Part shown: piece by piece, positions 19,435 through 30,417 of the stretch
Numbering within the stretch: the first letter of the stretch is position 1
How the letters are laid out: each line of letters opens with the position of its first letter
Assembly (NCBI GenBank): GCA_951640165.1
Contig: OX621253.1
Span: forward strand, 12,480,001 to 12,544,000
Length of the DNA stretch: 64,000 nt
Reading direction: 5' to 3'
Source: Pseudoips prasinana
Taxonomy: Eukaryota; Arthropoda; Insecta; Lepidoptera; Nolidae
Translations under genes and position numbers: made by a program
Notes under the pieces: generated by a model
What the model was told of the DNA's origin: nothing
Database searches by the model: none
The model's input: only the letters and a program-made list of their open reading frames with translations

Positions 19435-19582
19435 CTCGGCTGGGCGTTGAATAAGCGCTGCCATTCGCCATGCCCTTGGATGGGGAGTGCGATGGGCTTC
19501 CTCCGTCCACGTCTGTTTCGCCGAAGTTGATGTGGCTGCGGATCGTGTCAGTCACCATTGGAGAGACGGTATGGTTGGCACC
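19435..19582 (-). CDS. Jupiter: Jupiter, middle exon
   Basis: This 148-bp exon lies between the acceptor CAATTTTCAG and the donor GTGAGA. It encodes GANHTVSPMVTDTIRSHINF, then GETDVDGGSPSHSPSKGMAN and GSAYSTPSR, ending one base into a codon. The INFGE segment matches the SxIxFG box of Jupiter; the rest is the Ser/Gly/Pro-rich disordered linker expected for the family. It joins in phase 0 to the exon at 22422-22587 and in phase 1 to either of the two last exons. Confidence 0.83.
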
Positions 19583-19892
19583 CTGAAAATTGTTTAATAT
19601 TGTCTCCATTAGTTTTTATTTATGCTTTAATGTAGGTAGTTGCTCAACGCGAGCATTATAAACATTGATGTTATTATTATAAATTATTTATTAATGTTAA
19701 TTATTACCTACAATTACATATTTTTAAATAACAAAGCTTGTGCTGTCACTGACGGGTAGTACTTGAGATTTGTGTACCTACTTAATTATATAGTAGTCGC
19801 TTATTAAATAATGGACACGTAAAATTTCTCTTAATAAGATTAAGATGAAAACTCTCTCTTTAATCTATTTGGAATTTTCAAATCCAATACAT

Positions 19893-20023
19893 GTACTTCA
19901 ATTAGGTTGGAAACAATAATAGCAATATTTTTAATGAGGTATGTATATACCTCATTAAAAATAAGGTGTGTATATACCTCATTAAAAATATTGCTATTAT
20001 TGTTTCCAACCTAATTGAAGTAC
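19893..20023. repeat. 131-bp inverted repeat (50-bp perfect arms)
   Basis: The left arm 19893-19942 (GTACTTCAATTAGGTTGGAA...) is repeated exactly in reverse at 19974-20023. The centre holds two more copies of TATACCTCATTAAAAAT. Its right end touches the MITE at 20023-20164. It lies in the Jupiter intron between 19582 and 22422. Confidence 0.9.
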
Positions 20024-20164
20024 AGACGCCAGCATATCAAGCTACCCCAATCTGTCAAATTTCCCCAATTGAAAGTGAACCTTATGCTTATGTGATAAAG
20101 TTGAAAATTTATAAAAGAAATATAAAATTTGACAGATTGGGGTAGCTGGGTGTGCTGGCGTCTG
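20023..20164. mobile_element. palindromic MITE, copy 1 (family P)
   Basis: Inverted ends of about 40 bp start CAGACGCCAGCATATCAAGC and are flanked by TA on both sides, as in Tc1/mariner-type MITEs. The core is AAAGTGAACCTTATGCTTAT. Other copies are at 25017-25148, 27090-27216 and 39257-39391. Confidence 0.9.
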
Positions 20165-20679
20165 TACTAATTTAAATAACTTTACCGCAATCGAGGTCGA
20201 ATATCAGCAAAAAACGACAAATGGTGTCTTCCAAGTAAGTGATTGTTGATGTAGAAGTGACTTAATTTATACCCGAAGAAATCTATTTGTGTATAATGTT
20301 TATAATGCCTTAATTCATTTTATATTTCTAAAAGCGTAAACACTACGTCTGAAATCGTTATAATAGGTACCTACTTCATCTCTAAAACATAAAAATATAA
20401 TTCGGGTTCTGGTTTTCTAAGTTAACTAATATTTGTGTCCCTATAACATTGATACCTACGCCTTTGATAAAGGCTTGGTTTCCAACTGACATGTTGAAGC
20501 CGTGTGGGTGTTTAGCAACAGGCTCCTGTTTATCGTCTTTGTATGAAACGACAATGGCGTCTGTAATCTTAATGATAACATCAAATTGTCTATTAATAGT
20601 TTGTCTGATCTAACGTTAACTTTATTTTACACCTACTTACTGAAACCTAGATAAACTTCTCTCAAGTCATAGTGTGCTA

Positions 20680-20860
20680 CTAATATTATAAACGCGAAAG
20701 TTTGTGACTATGGATGTTGTATGGATTTGTTACTCTCTCATGCAAAAAATACGCGACGGATGTTGATGAAATTTTGTAATAATATGGCTTTTATATCCGA
20801 ATAGCACGAAGGCTATAATTTATAAAGTTTAACGCGGGTGAAATCGCGGGGCATAGCTAG
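20680..20860 (+). mobile_element. small non-autonomous Helitron
   Basis: The element starts near CTAATATTATAAACGCGAAA and ends with the hairpin CGCGG-GTGAAAT-CGCGG region followed by GGCATAGCTAG before T. It is the same family as 25936-26134. Confidence 0.75.
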
Positions 20861-21486
20861 TATAAAATAAGCTCAAAATACAGACAGTAGTTGTAGAAGT
20901 TTCAATATGTTTAGGTTTTTATTATCGCATTTTATAAGTTCCAAAGGAAGGAATGCCTGAAACTGAATATTATATTTTACATTCAACATTGGACGATCTC
21001 AAGCTTCAAAGAAGATTATTTTTCAATTTCCTAAAACCAGTATGTTACCTTAAGAAGTACATTATACTTTAATAAGCCCAAGCTGCTGCAGATTTACTTT
21101 TTTCTTATTGCACATGACGTCTGGAGTTAGCCTTGGGGAGCTTTAACTGCTTTATCGGACTGGAGACATCTAGCAAATAGTACTACAAACTAATTAATCA
21201 GACTCTCGTTCGATTGAGGATTGGAGGGGGCATTTCATTGATTCCTCAAACCATATAGTGGATATTTTTAGAGTCAAAGGATTCTTTCTAGAGGCTTCTT
21301 TATAACTGACATGTTTTCACTGCATTGTGTACATAAATACACAATGCATCGCATTATGCATCACGAGGCTTTGTGGACGTATAAGAAATCACGAGGAGAA
21401 ACATTGTCAATCTCAGTAAGGCTTCTTGACTTCAAGGTTTAGTAAATAGATTTATTCTTTGCGCGTTAAGAAAATATCGAATGGAT

Positions 21487-21580
21487 TGTATAAATTCGAG
21501 TCTGAGAACCTCGGTGGCGGAGCAGTTAACGCATGGCCGGATATCGTGGTTCGTGGGTTCGATTCCCACCCTAAAATTAT
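21487..21580 (+). mobile_element. tRNA-like repeat, family E
   Basis: It begins TTGTATAAATTCGAGTCTGA and carries the core CGGTGGCGGAGCAGTTAACG and a box B, GTGGGTTCGATTCCCACCC. The inverted right end is worn. Confidence 0.65.
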
Positions 21581-21845
21581 CAATTCATTTTCAAAAATAT
21601 GTCTTAAACTTGTTTTTAGTTTAGCATGTTTAAAAATTATAAAAACAGTAAATGAAATCATAGTCAATTATAAAATCTATGCTTTAGGAGTATTCATACA
21701 AATTCATTCTTTTTGAACTAGGTACTGCCATTGGCTGCACTGAATCGTTCATATAGTGTGTTGTTTGAAATTCATGTCTGGTACGTGACAGAGGCCCCGC
21801 CCCGTCTTCAGTTTTCACGGAGCTTCAAATATTAATAATAAATAA

Positions 21846-22192
21846 TCTCCTCCTAACCGAATTTCGGCCACGGCGGCCAGTCTCAATAGAAATTAGCCAT
21901 CTGAGCGGGACATATTATAGTGCTCAAGTGTGTGCGCAAACACATGAGCACTTTCTATTCCATCACTACGCCTAGCGACACGACCGGAAAGAGGTCAGGT
22001 ACGGGACCGACGGCTTTACGTGCTCTCCGAGGCACGGGGGTATGACACCGCCAACTCCCAGACTTCGAGGTGATGCTGAGAAATGTTTCTTTTTACAGAA
22101 AAGTCCCAAAATCACTTATAGCTCAACCCGAGATTTGAACCCAGGACCTCGTTCTCTGCGGGTGAACACGCTACCGCTAGACCAACGAGGCA
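21846..22192 (-). mobile_element. tRNA-derived SINE, family D
   Basis: The minus strand runs from CCTCGTTGGTCTAGCGGTAG (box A) and a box B (GGGTTCAAATCTCGGGT) through TCTGTAAAAAGAAACATTTC and the CACTTGAGCACTATAATATG segment to CCGTGGCCGAAATTCGGTTA, GGAGGAG. It matches 55032-55392 on the plus strand over its full length. It lies in the Jupiter intron, close to exon 22422-22587. Confidence 0.9.
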
Positions 22193-22421
22193 GTCAAGCC
22201 AAATATTAGTATGAGGTAGATAAATACTTTGAATAGTTCCACTAAATTCGTTGCGGGATCCAAGACAGTTAAAGCGATTCCCCGGGACATGCCTGAGCTT
22301 CACCGCTCAGTGTCATTTCATTGTGTGCCGCTGTTGATCCTGCTTACAGGAGTTGCAGTGGTGGGTAAGAGGGAGGGACTAGGCCCGCAAAAAAAAAAGA
22401 TAAATACTTTGAACTACTGAC

Positions 22422-22587
22422 CTTGCGCTCACCGACCTGTCCGAAAAGTCTGGAGTGTGTATCACGGGGTCTGGTTGGCGTGTCGCGGGGGACGCGGGGC
22501 CGCCCAGCGCCGTTCTTCACGGGGCTCCCATCTGTCTGGTCCGTATTGAAGATCTCCCGAATGGAGCTTTTAGGCGCATTTGGCACC
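22422..22587 (-). CDS. Jupiter: Jupiter, upstream coding exon in the window
   Basis: The exon follows the acceptor TCTTTTTCCAG and ends at AAG before the donor GTCAGT. After one base that completes a codon from the previous exon it encodes VPNAPKSSIREIFNTDQTDG, then SPVKNGAGRPRVPRDTPTRP and RDTHSRLFGQVGERK. DTHSRLFG is the box found in the middle of Jupiter proteins. The high Arg, Pro and Lys content fits a microtubule-binding, disordered protein. The N-terminal exons, with the expected VLxPPGGGxSxxFG box, must lie to the right on the plus strand; I could not find them before 64000. A family D SINE starts about 230 bp away. Confidence 0.83.
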
Positions 22588-22829
22588 CTGGAAAAAGAAA
22601 AAAATTACAATAAGTATAAAGTAAGTTAAAGTTAAAAAATGCTGGAGCCGAGAAATAAATATACACTCGTCTAGGGTTTATTCAGGAATTTTGAGGGTAA
22701 GACAGACATGTTGATCTGAGCCAGGCGTATTTTAATACCTAAAAGAATATATTTTAATCGTTTCGATTATAACAGTTTGTTTAATTATCTGTTGTACAAT
22801 ATTAAAGTGGGATACACCTCTTTAATGAC

Positions 22830-23086
22830 GGTCACCGTAGCCTAGTTGGTAGTGATCCTGCCTACGAAGCTGGTGGTCCTGGGTTCGAATCCCGGTAAGT
22901 GCAAATATTTGTGTGATGAGCACGAATATTTGTTTCTGAGTCATGGATGTTTTCTATGTATTTAAGTATTTATCTATCTATATAAGTATGTATATCGTCG
23001 CCTGGTAACCATTCACAAGCTTCTTTGCTTAGTTTGGGGTTAGGATGATCTGTGTGGCATTGTCCCTAGATATTATTATTATTAAT
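22830..23086 (+). mobile_element. tRNA-derived SINE, family A, full length
   Basis: It carries the head GGTCACCGTAGCCTAGTTGG (box A), box B TGGGTTCGAATCCCGG, the body AATATTTGTGTGATGAGCAC, the 3' part CGCCTGGTAACCATTC...GCTTAGTTTGGGGTTAGGAT and the tail (ATT)n. The 3' part resembles the tail of the CR1-group LINE at 7410-12300. Confidence 0.93.
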
Positions 23087-23489
23087 TACAGGTTTTCAAA
23101 AATCTTATTTAGTCATAGGTACTATAGGACATATATGTTTACTTTCTAGTTAAGCTATAAGCAGATAAGAACGTAGTCCTATTTCGGGCTAATTACCCCA
23201 AATGTGGCTATGACATGTGGACATGACACCGATATTCCGTGAAATCTTCAATTGTATTGGTATCCTGGGATCTCAGGCATGTCCATACTATGAAAATATG
23301 CTGCAAGTACCAACAATAGCTCTACCTTCTCTTATCACCGGTTACAAGTAATTAGGGATTGCTTGTCCTTATCTATACATATGATAAAATCGTAGGAAAG
23401 TCAAAACTGTACATTGAATATTTTTTTAAAAGGATACTTGGGGCGTGATCTACAATCGATGTCGAAGCCAAAAATATAGTTTTTAGAAT

Positions 23490-23684
23490 TTTTGTCTGTT
23501 TGTCTGTATGTATGTCCGGGCTAAACTCAAAAAGTACTGCATGGATTTACTTCAAAATTTGCATGAATATTACTAAGAGGTCGGGTCAACATATAGGCTA
23601 CATATTATCACGCTATCACCTTCGGGGGAGGAGCTGTGATAATTTATAAAGTTTAACGCGGGTGAAACCGCGGGGCATAGCTAG
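23490..23684 (+). mobile_element. small Helitron, 3' end clear, 5' end uncertain
   Basis: It ends with the hairpin CGCGG-GTGAAA-CCGCG followed by GGGCATAGCTAG and T. Upstream is the usual TGTCTGTATGTATG...ACTCAAAAAGTACTGCATGG text. No clear TC start was found. Confidence 0.6.
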
Positions 23685-23760
23685 TTGTTTTATAAGATGG
23701 GCAATATTGTATGGTTCTGATGATACCTGGAAAGGGCATGGAAATATCCTGAAAAAAATA

Positions 23761-23982
23761 TCGTGGGACATAATTTACACACGGCCATCAGATCCCGAAC
23801 TAAGCAGAGCTTGTACTATGGAAATTAGATAACTGATATACTACATATATTACTTTTCTTTTGTAAATACATACTTATATAGATAATTACACCCAGACTC
23901 AGGACAAACAGACATGTTCATGTACACAAATATCTGTCCTGGTTGGGAATCGAACCCACGACCTCCGGCATGAAAAGCAAAT
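23761..23982 (-). mobile_element. SINE family B
   Basis: The minus strand has a worn head, box B GTGGGTTCGATTCCCAACC, AGGACAGATATTTGTGTACA and the tail part GTACAAGCTCTGCTTAGTTC. Compare 26411-26684. Confidence 0.82.
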
Positions 23983-24369
23983 GGAGTCTAATAGCTAGTT
24001 AGAATAATATAAATTCTACGTCAAAAAAACATTAACAAGCGAAAGTAGACGCGCCTTGCCTCCCCCTTATATATCTGGTTTCTTTACATGGCTAGTAATC
24101 GAAATTCGATACAGTCATTGACATTCAATACGCAGGATAATGACCTCTGGTCATACGGACATGGTTACCTGAGGGGAACCACTTCCGGTCAGGGGAAAGA
24201 ATTTCATTTCCGATCAATCCGGTAGGGTTGGGATTGGCGGTAAAATATTCATTATCGTTGATGGCGTTATGAAGAGATCATTATATAAGTGCGGGTTCGG
24301 CTTTAATCGCTTATTCGTTTAAACATATATTTATAATATGTACTCATATTCTGTCCGTGTATCGTAGTC

Positions 24370-24790
24370 GATAATAATTAAGTAGTTTCCCAGAGGGGTA
24401 GACAGAAACAACGGATTTTCATTTAACACGCTCTTTACACACCTATTTCACTGTCATTATATTATTAACATGCTCACCGGTTTAGGGTATAATTCTGACC
24501 TGGCTTTTCTTAAGAACGTCTCCGATTTAGCCAGAGAATGTTCTATGAGGTCTTGCCCTGCCGGCTGTACCATTCACACAGGCCATGTATACTTCTTTTG
24601 TCAATCTTCTTTCAGTCATCCTTTTTATATGCCCAAACCATCTTAGCATACCTTTTTCAACCTTTTTTTACATCACAACGCGCTCTTACATTAGTTACAT
24701 ACTGATTTCGTATTGGCCGTAACGCAACTTCAATGAAATCAATACTTGTAACTTTTAATGTTCTTGGTAAACGATGGACCTACATTTAAC
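24370..24790 (-). mobile_element. LINE family Y reverse transcriptase C-terminus, degraded
   Basis: The minus strand reads GMLRWFGHIKRM, TERRLTKEVYMACVNGTAGR and ARPHRTFSG, then a stop, then IGDVLKKSQVR. Further along is GTCTACCCCTCTGGGAAACT, the tail text of the same family at 47755-47905. At least two stops are present. Confidence 0.75.
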
Positions 24791-25016
24791 TAAGTGTAGG
24801 GTTCCAGAGATAACCATAACTTAATAAGTAACCAGTGCCTCGCTTCAGACCCATATTATAAGAACCAATTACATCCTCTGCAAAACTCTTAGAAAATCTC
24901 CAACTACAAAACGTCCGTACAGAGGGCAGAATCGTTTAACTGAGCGAGCTAATCGTTGCAATTAATTTAACGAGTAAGATTGTAAGATAATTCAGTGTTT
25001 GTAGTACAAGTAGGTA

Positions 25017-25148
25017 CAGACGCCTGGACATCCAGCTAACCCAATCTGCCAAATTTCTTTTATAGATTTTCAACTTTATCACATAAGCATAAGGTTCACT
25101 TTCAATTGGGGGAATTTGACAGATTGGGGAAGCTTGATGTATGAGTGT
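25017..25148. mobile_element. palindromic MITE, family P, right end worn
   Basis: The left end CAGACGCCTGGACATCCAGC follows TA. The inner parts CAAATTTCTTTTATAGATTT and GGTTCACTTTCAATTGG match the other copies in reverse order. The right inverted repeat decays after AAGCTTGATGTATGA. Confidence 0.8.
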
Positions 25149-25935
25149 TTACGAAGACGACAAGACGTACCTGTCATACTAACTAGATATTGTTACGCAA
25201 GGGTAACTTCTTTCAGTGTCACTTAAGCCGCCATGTAGGCCTCTGGCGTGGCTTAATGACTAACCCGACCGATAGCTTATCATTTGTAGAAAATATTGAT
25301 TAAATAGGAATGTAATCAGGTGTTCTATTTTTTATCACTCACGGAGATGGGTATAAAGTTGCAGATATAGAAGAATGCCCATATAAAGGCGATACCCGAT
25401 TTTCGGCCTGACTGTTACATCAATGAAATATGTACCAAAAAATTCGTATATTTTGCCTAATTAATCCATTGAAAACTTAGCCTCAATGACAATGGCCAAG
25501 TGTACATAATAAGTAATTTCATATTATCGATTATACCATAAAATATTATCGATTTAATGGAAATATACGCTTTCTTATTCTCTAATCAATAATTAACAAA
25601 ATGGTTTCGTACGTGCTAGCAGACCCAAAAATAATCTGATGCACCTATAATGACCATTAAAAGACCTCTTCTCCAAAATGCGTATATTGTTCTAAACAAC
25701 TACATTGATCTCAGCATTATATATTATTTCGTTGCTTTATAATATATCTATCCGTACACAGAATTATAAGTACAACATTCATGTAAAAAAATGGCTTTAG
25801 AAGTGACAATGAAGGAATCAACAATATAAATAATAAGTTATGATATACATATATAACAATAAAAGAGAATATAATCACCGTCGACTTTAAACGTAAAATG
25901 TGCGGCAAGCGTGTTATCAGTCTTAATAGTCATTA

Positions 25936-26134
25936 TCTTACTAATATTATAGGTAAATGCGTAAGTTTGTAAGTATGGATGTCTAGAGGTATGATGGATG
26001 TTTGTTACTCTTTCACGCAAAAACTACTAGACAGATTTTGATGAAACTTTGTAGTTATATAGCTTATATATCCGAAAGCACATAGGCTATAATTTATAAA
26101 GTTTAACGCGGGTAAAACCGTGGGGCACAGCTAG
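25936..26134 (+). mobile_element. small non-autonomous Helitron, complete
   Basis: It sits between A (25935) and T (26135), starts TCTTACTAATATTATAGGTA and ends ACGCGGGTAAAACCGTGGGG, CACAGCTAG. The text CTCTTTCACGCAAAAACTAC and GATTTTGATGAAACTTTGTA is shared with 54051-54704. Confidence 0.82.
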
Positions 26135-26410
26135 TAATCAATAAAGCTAGGACCTAAGAGCGCTTAAGTATAACAAATATGAAGTCAAGTTTATTAACTG
26201 GTCGTTATCTTGCCGATCGGTTTAAGTAAAACCGCCACCGAGGACGATTCTAGATCTTAAGATTTTAATGCAAATGTAATGTGATTTGCAGATAGAGACA
26301 GATAAGACTAACTTTGTAGCTCCTTAGTGCAATGTAGCAAACGTTTTACTGTTGCTAATTTCTTTTATAATAAGGTAGGTCTAGTACACAGACTAGTAGG
26401 TAATTAATAT

Positions 26411-26684
26411 CGGCGGGCCTGGTTGCATGGTTGGAAAATGCTTGCTTTTCACACCGGAGGTCGTGGTTTCGATTCCCACCCAGGACAAATATTTGTGTGT
26501 ATGAACACTGTCCTGTGTCTGGGTGTAATAATCTATATAAGTATGTAATGTAATAACAAAAAAAGTAGTATATGTAATATATCAGTTATCTGGTTTCCAT
26601 AGTACAAGCTCTGCTTAGTTTCGGATAAGATGGCGGTGTATAAATAATGTCCCTGGATATATTATTATTGATATTATTATTATT
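26411..26684 (+). mobile_element. tRNA-derived SINE, family B, full length
   Basis: It has a head CGGGCCTGGTTGCATGGTTG, a box B TGGTTTCGATTCCCACCC, the body AGGACAAATATTTGTGTGTA, the 3' part GTTTCCATAGTACAAGCTCT, then GATGGCGGTG and an (ATT)n tail. Confidence 0.9.
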
Positions 26685-27089
26685 CAAAAAATGGATTTCT
26701 TGGAAACAATCGGATTGAAATGAATCATCGAAAAGTAAATAATGACATTGGAAATTTATTCATTCATAGACACCGATCTATTAGTTTATTATTTAAGTAT
26801 CGGGATTTACTATAGAGAAAAAGAGTTAGAATTATAAAGTGCCATACAAAATGACAGCACCTACACGACGCCTTTAGGGGTTTAATTTATAAACAATCCT
26901 TCTTAGCATTAGCTAAGGATAAAATAAATGTTATATATTAGTAAGTATATAAGGCGTAGTATGCTGCTTTCGAACAGTAGCATAGGTAGCCGTAATTTAT
27001 CAAAACCGCAGGCTTATTACATGATAGCCAAATGTGTACAATAGGCACCATATATATTTCTAATTGGCATTTTTGAATTGGGATTTGAA

Positions 27090-27216
27090 GTGCAGCACAT
27101 CAAGCTACCCCAATTTGTCAAATTTCTCCAATTGAAAGTGAACCTTATGCTTATGTGATAAAGTTGGAAATTGATAAAAGAAATTTGACAGTTTGGGGTA
27201 GGTGTGCTGGCGTCTG
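27090..27216. mobile_element. palindromic MITE, family P, left end truncated
   Basis: GCAGCACATCAAGCTACCCC opens the copy and GGTGTGCTGGCGTCTG closes it before TA. The outer ACGCC of the left end is lost. Confidence 0.8.
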
Positions 27217-27319
27217 TACAATTAAGAGAACTCCAGAAGGCAATGAGAGAGAGAGAGAGATAGGTATATATATTGTAACACAGTATGCCATCGAAATAAA
27301 ACTTCAAAAATTATAGGTA

Positions 27320-28453
27320 GGGGAAATACGTACATAATGACATATACGTACAAAATGACACAGGCGTTATAATTCGAATTCGGCGAGGTCAAGAGCGCAA
27401 CTGACAACCACGTCACGTCGCGGCGTCGTCTGAACTATTTCTACTAACCTGTCATAACGTGAATGCGCCACTCTCATTCGCCTGGGTGTCATGGCCGACG
27501 ACGAGTTTTAGGGCCTTAGGAGTTTTTTTTTGTGCGACATGTTTTTTTGTAAGTGGTATGTATTGAACTAGTTTGTCTACTTGTGTAGCATTTATTTCAA
27601 CCCTCAAGACTACGTCGTTGTACTCAAATAACTTTTTCCATTAAAAATATACTCTTTCTATTTATTTTGGAATTTTGTTTTATTATAACGTTACATGGAC
27701 AAAACGACATACCTAGGTAACGGACAAAATGACATAGGTATGAATATAAAACAAAATCGATTTAAATCAATAACTGTTTCAAATCAAATTCATCCATCTG
27801 CTAAAGAACATTCTTCGTACTCTTTTCTTGCTGTCCCAATCGAAGTAAGTTCCCCAGGCAAACGTAATCCAAAGACTCGACCAACCTCTTTAGTTTGTCG
27901 AGTCTTTAGTTGTAATTAAATCCAAAAATGAGCCCAAAGCTCCTACAGAGAAGAGGAAACGAAACGTTACAAAAACATTATTTGAAGAAGACAGTGAAGA
28001 AGAAACCTATGCGGACTAATTTCAAGATGATGAAGAGGACTGTCCATGCATATGTAGCAATGGTCTATTTTCCAGATCTAAGCCTGGAGAACACTGTTTG
28101 CGGTGCTTAAGTTGTTTGCGTTGGTCCCACGCTTCGTGAGCTGATGTTCCTAAGAGAACTAAGCGTTTTAAATGTGAATTTTGTCAGTAATTTCATAGCT
28201 TTTAGATGTATGTCATTTTGTCCTTATGTAATATGCCATTTTGTCCATAGCATATGGACAAAATGGATTATTGCTGATCTCAGTTATAATAATTTTAATT
28301 TTTTTTTAAATATGTTTTTCTCATACATGTTGATTCGATTTAATAGATAAATAACCAAAGATTTTTAGTGTGAAATATTATTGTGCTGTGAATTACCATT
28401 AAAGAGTTATGACCCAAATATAAAACCATATGTCATTTTGTACGTATTTCCCC
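27320..28453 (+). mobile_element. decayed pogo-like (Tc1/mariner superfamily) DNA transposon
   Basis: Inverted ends GGGGAAATACGTACAWAATG, ACATAT lie at 27320-27345 and, reversed, at 28428-28453, each next to TA. The motif (G/T)ACAAAATGACAT or its inverse occurs eight times, clustered towards both ends (27331, 27349, 27697, 27722, 28210, 28233, 28255, 28430). The inside keeps the end of a transposase frame. I know of no named family with these ends. Confidence 0.78.
27769..28190 (+). pseudogene. C-terminal remnant of a DDE_1 (pogo/jerky-type) transposase
   Basis: A broken frame reads VPIEVSSPGKRNPKTRPTSL, then, after a shift, EPKAPTEKRKRN, TLFEEDSEEETYAD, a stop, and FQDDEEDCPCICSNGLFSRS, KPGEHCLRCLSCLRWSHAS, a stop and KRTKRFKCEFC. 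The order - basic linker, acidic run, then Cys pairs with WxH and a last CxxC - is that of the PHD-like zinc-binding tail found after the catalytic domain in many pogo/jerky-type transposases. The catalytic domain is gone. Two in-frame stops and at least one shift mean it is not expressed as a whole protein. The identification is by motif order, not by a catalytic triad. Confidence 0.65.
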
Positions 28454-28750
28454 TACGTAATCTCTTGACAATAGTAAATCAATAAAGTACTTATTAAACG
28501 TCTACAAACATGGAATCAGAGCAAATATCAATGCATTACACAATCGACTATGTAGACAGAATGATGTCCGACGACTAAGTGGTACCTTCGGCAATGTGTA
28601 CATAAAATGTATTGATAGTGCTGGCCAACAATACTCGCTTTAACAATGGCGCTATCTGCCTGGAATTGACTGACTCGCCGCTAAGATAAAGCCTGGCTAC
28701 AAGATACACTTGTACTGGCTCTTGTTTGGCTTGGCACTAGTCTTGGTCGT

Positions 28751-29298
28751 CAGCTACATAGCCAAAAACAAATAATACTACCAGCCAATAAGCCAAATAC
28801 TAATTGACAATATACCCATATATCCTATCTGAGTACAATTCCACTCAGATAGGATATGTGGATATACAACATGTAACGTAATTAACGCACATCCTCAAAC
28901 ACCCCAATTAGAATATTATGTTGTTATCATAATACATACACTGAATTTTTTATTTAACATGTATATGCATTGCTATTTACTAAATTAGTTTCTTGGAATA
29001 AAGTTTATTTTTATTTATTTTGTATTAAATGATGGAATTTGTATGAATACTAAAAAAACTGTGATTTTAAAAGTCTTATTATTTTGACTTATGGTCCATT
29101 TCAATTTGTTTTGGCTGTCCAGGGTTAAAATGATAACAAAATTACGCAATTTTAATTATTTTGGAATAAAAACGTACCTATATTAAAAATGATATAAATC
29201 GATTCAGTAAACAATTCTAAACAAACTATTTTCAGGATGTGCTTTAATTAAGTTACATGTTGTATACTTAATTAAATTTGTTTTTGGCTGCGTGGCTG
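28751..29298. mobile_element. candidate fold-back element with worn inverted ends
   Basis: The ends CAGCTACATAGCCAAAAACA, AAT (28751-28773) and the inverse ATTTGTTTTTGGCTGCGTGG, CTG (29276-29298) pair with three mismatches. Inside, ATACAACATGTAACGTAATT (28863) pairs with AATTAAGTTACATGTTGTAT (29246). It contains a separate 15-bp hairpin at 28820-28857. Confidence 0.5.
28820..28857. repeat. 15-bp perfect hairpin
   Basis: ATATCCTATCTGAGT at 28820-28834 is inverted at 28843-28857 with an 8-base loop. An imperfect stem continues outwards through TATACCCAT/ATGTGGATA. Confidence 0.85.
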
Positions 29299-29299
29299 G

Positions 29300-30417
29300 C
29301 GGCATAGATTAGTACGAGTTTTAATTTTGTTTACATATAATGTTGGTGATCAAAAAATATAATAAGGTTATTATTTAGAACAATACTTGAAAGTAGGTGC
29401 AAATATCAACACAAGTTTTAGACATAAAAACATAGAATAACGGAAATATATTCTCAAATTTGATGCACCTTAAGTTGCAGTTTAGGACTCAACCATAGAA
29501 CATTATGATCTTGTTTATGGTTATTTACGAGATTCACAAAGTTTTAGTGTTACTGCACATATTCCGAACAGTTCTATTTCGTTTGGTGACACCCTAACGC
29601 CTACTGTGCGTTGGGTGGTTGAAAGCTAGAATATGATAGGACCTCAGGACACCTACACATTTATATATAGTAAGAAGATACGAATCTGTATAACATGTGT
29701 CATAAATAAAGCGAAATACATTAGGAATGCTCTACTCATAAAAATTCATGAAGAATATTCGTTTGTAATATATGAGACAAAGTATCTAGACTTTCCTTTT
29801 TTACACTGCTGAGTAGAGAGAGTAATGTTTTTCCAGAAACACTTGTTTATTATGTAATTATCCGCCTTGGGCAAAATAAAGCAAGTCTAAAATTAGTGTT
29901 GCAGGGGAGTGCGCTAGTCTTATCCTTAGTGGCGAATTCTCATGTCTTCACTACAGCATTCGACCTATAAAATCATAGAAATAAACATGAGTCTATGACT
30001 CTGAGCATGTGGTTTTTTATCAAACTGATATACATGATTCTTCGTCGCCCTGCTAACTCCACTGATGCACTTTGTAAGAAGTGCATGTATTCTATACAGT
30101 AAACTATATATTGTTGACTATATTAGTTGGGAACTGTTGTTATTGTTGATGATGATGATGGCTTGCTGATGAGAAACTCACGTGTGCTCAGAGCGCATGA
30201 CATTTTAACAATAAGATTAGCTATACCAGCCATCTTCGGGCGTGCCAATGCTGTACCGACTAGGAGTTGAAGTGGTCGCCATGACCGAAAATCCGCCGAA
30301 CCACCTGTCGTCTGTTCTGTTCCAGAATTTAAGGCTTTCATTTCATTAATCACAACATAATTGTATGTGTTTACAGTTGGAGTTTAGTATGTGTACTACG
30401 AATTACTGTGTGATGTA
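29300..30417. other. no gene recognised
   Basis: AT-rich DNA with no supported gene. A 76-codon minus-strand frame at 30123-30353 resembles no family I know and is preceded by a (GAT)n run. Confidence 0.5.

Noticed and set aside
27222..27307. frames over the MITE at 27090-27216
   Set aside because: The MITE palindrome gives similar false frames in other copies, for example 39221-39451.
30123..30353. 76-codon minus-strand frame
   Set aside because: Moderate GC and Ser/Thr-rich, but no homology I recognise and it begins beside a (GAT)n microsatellite.
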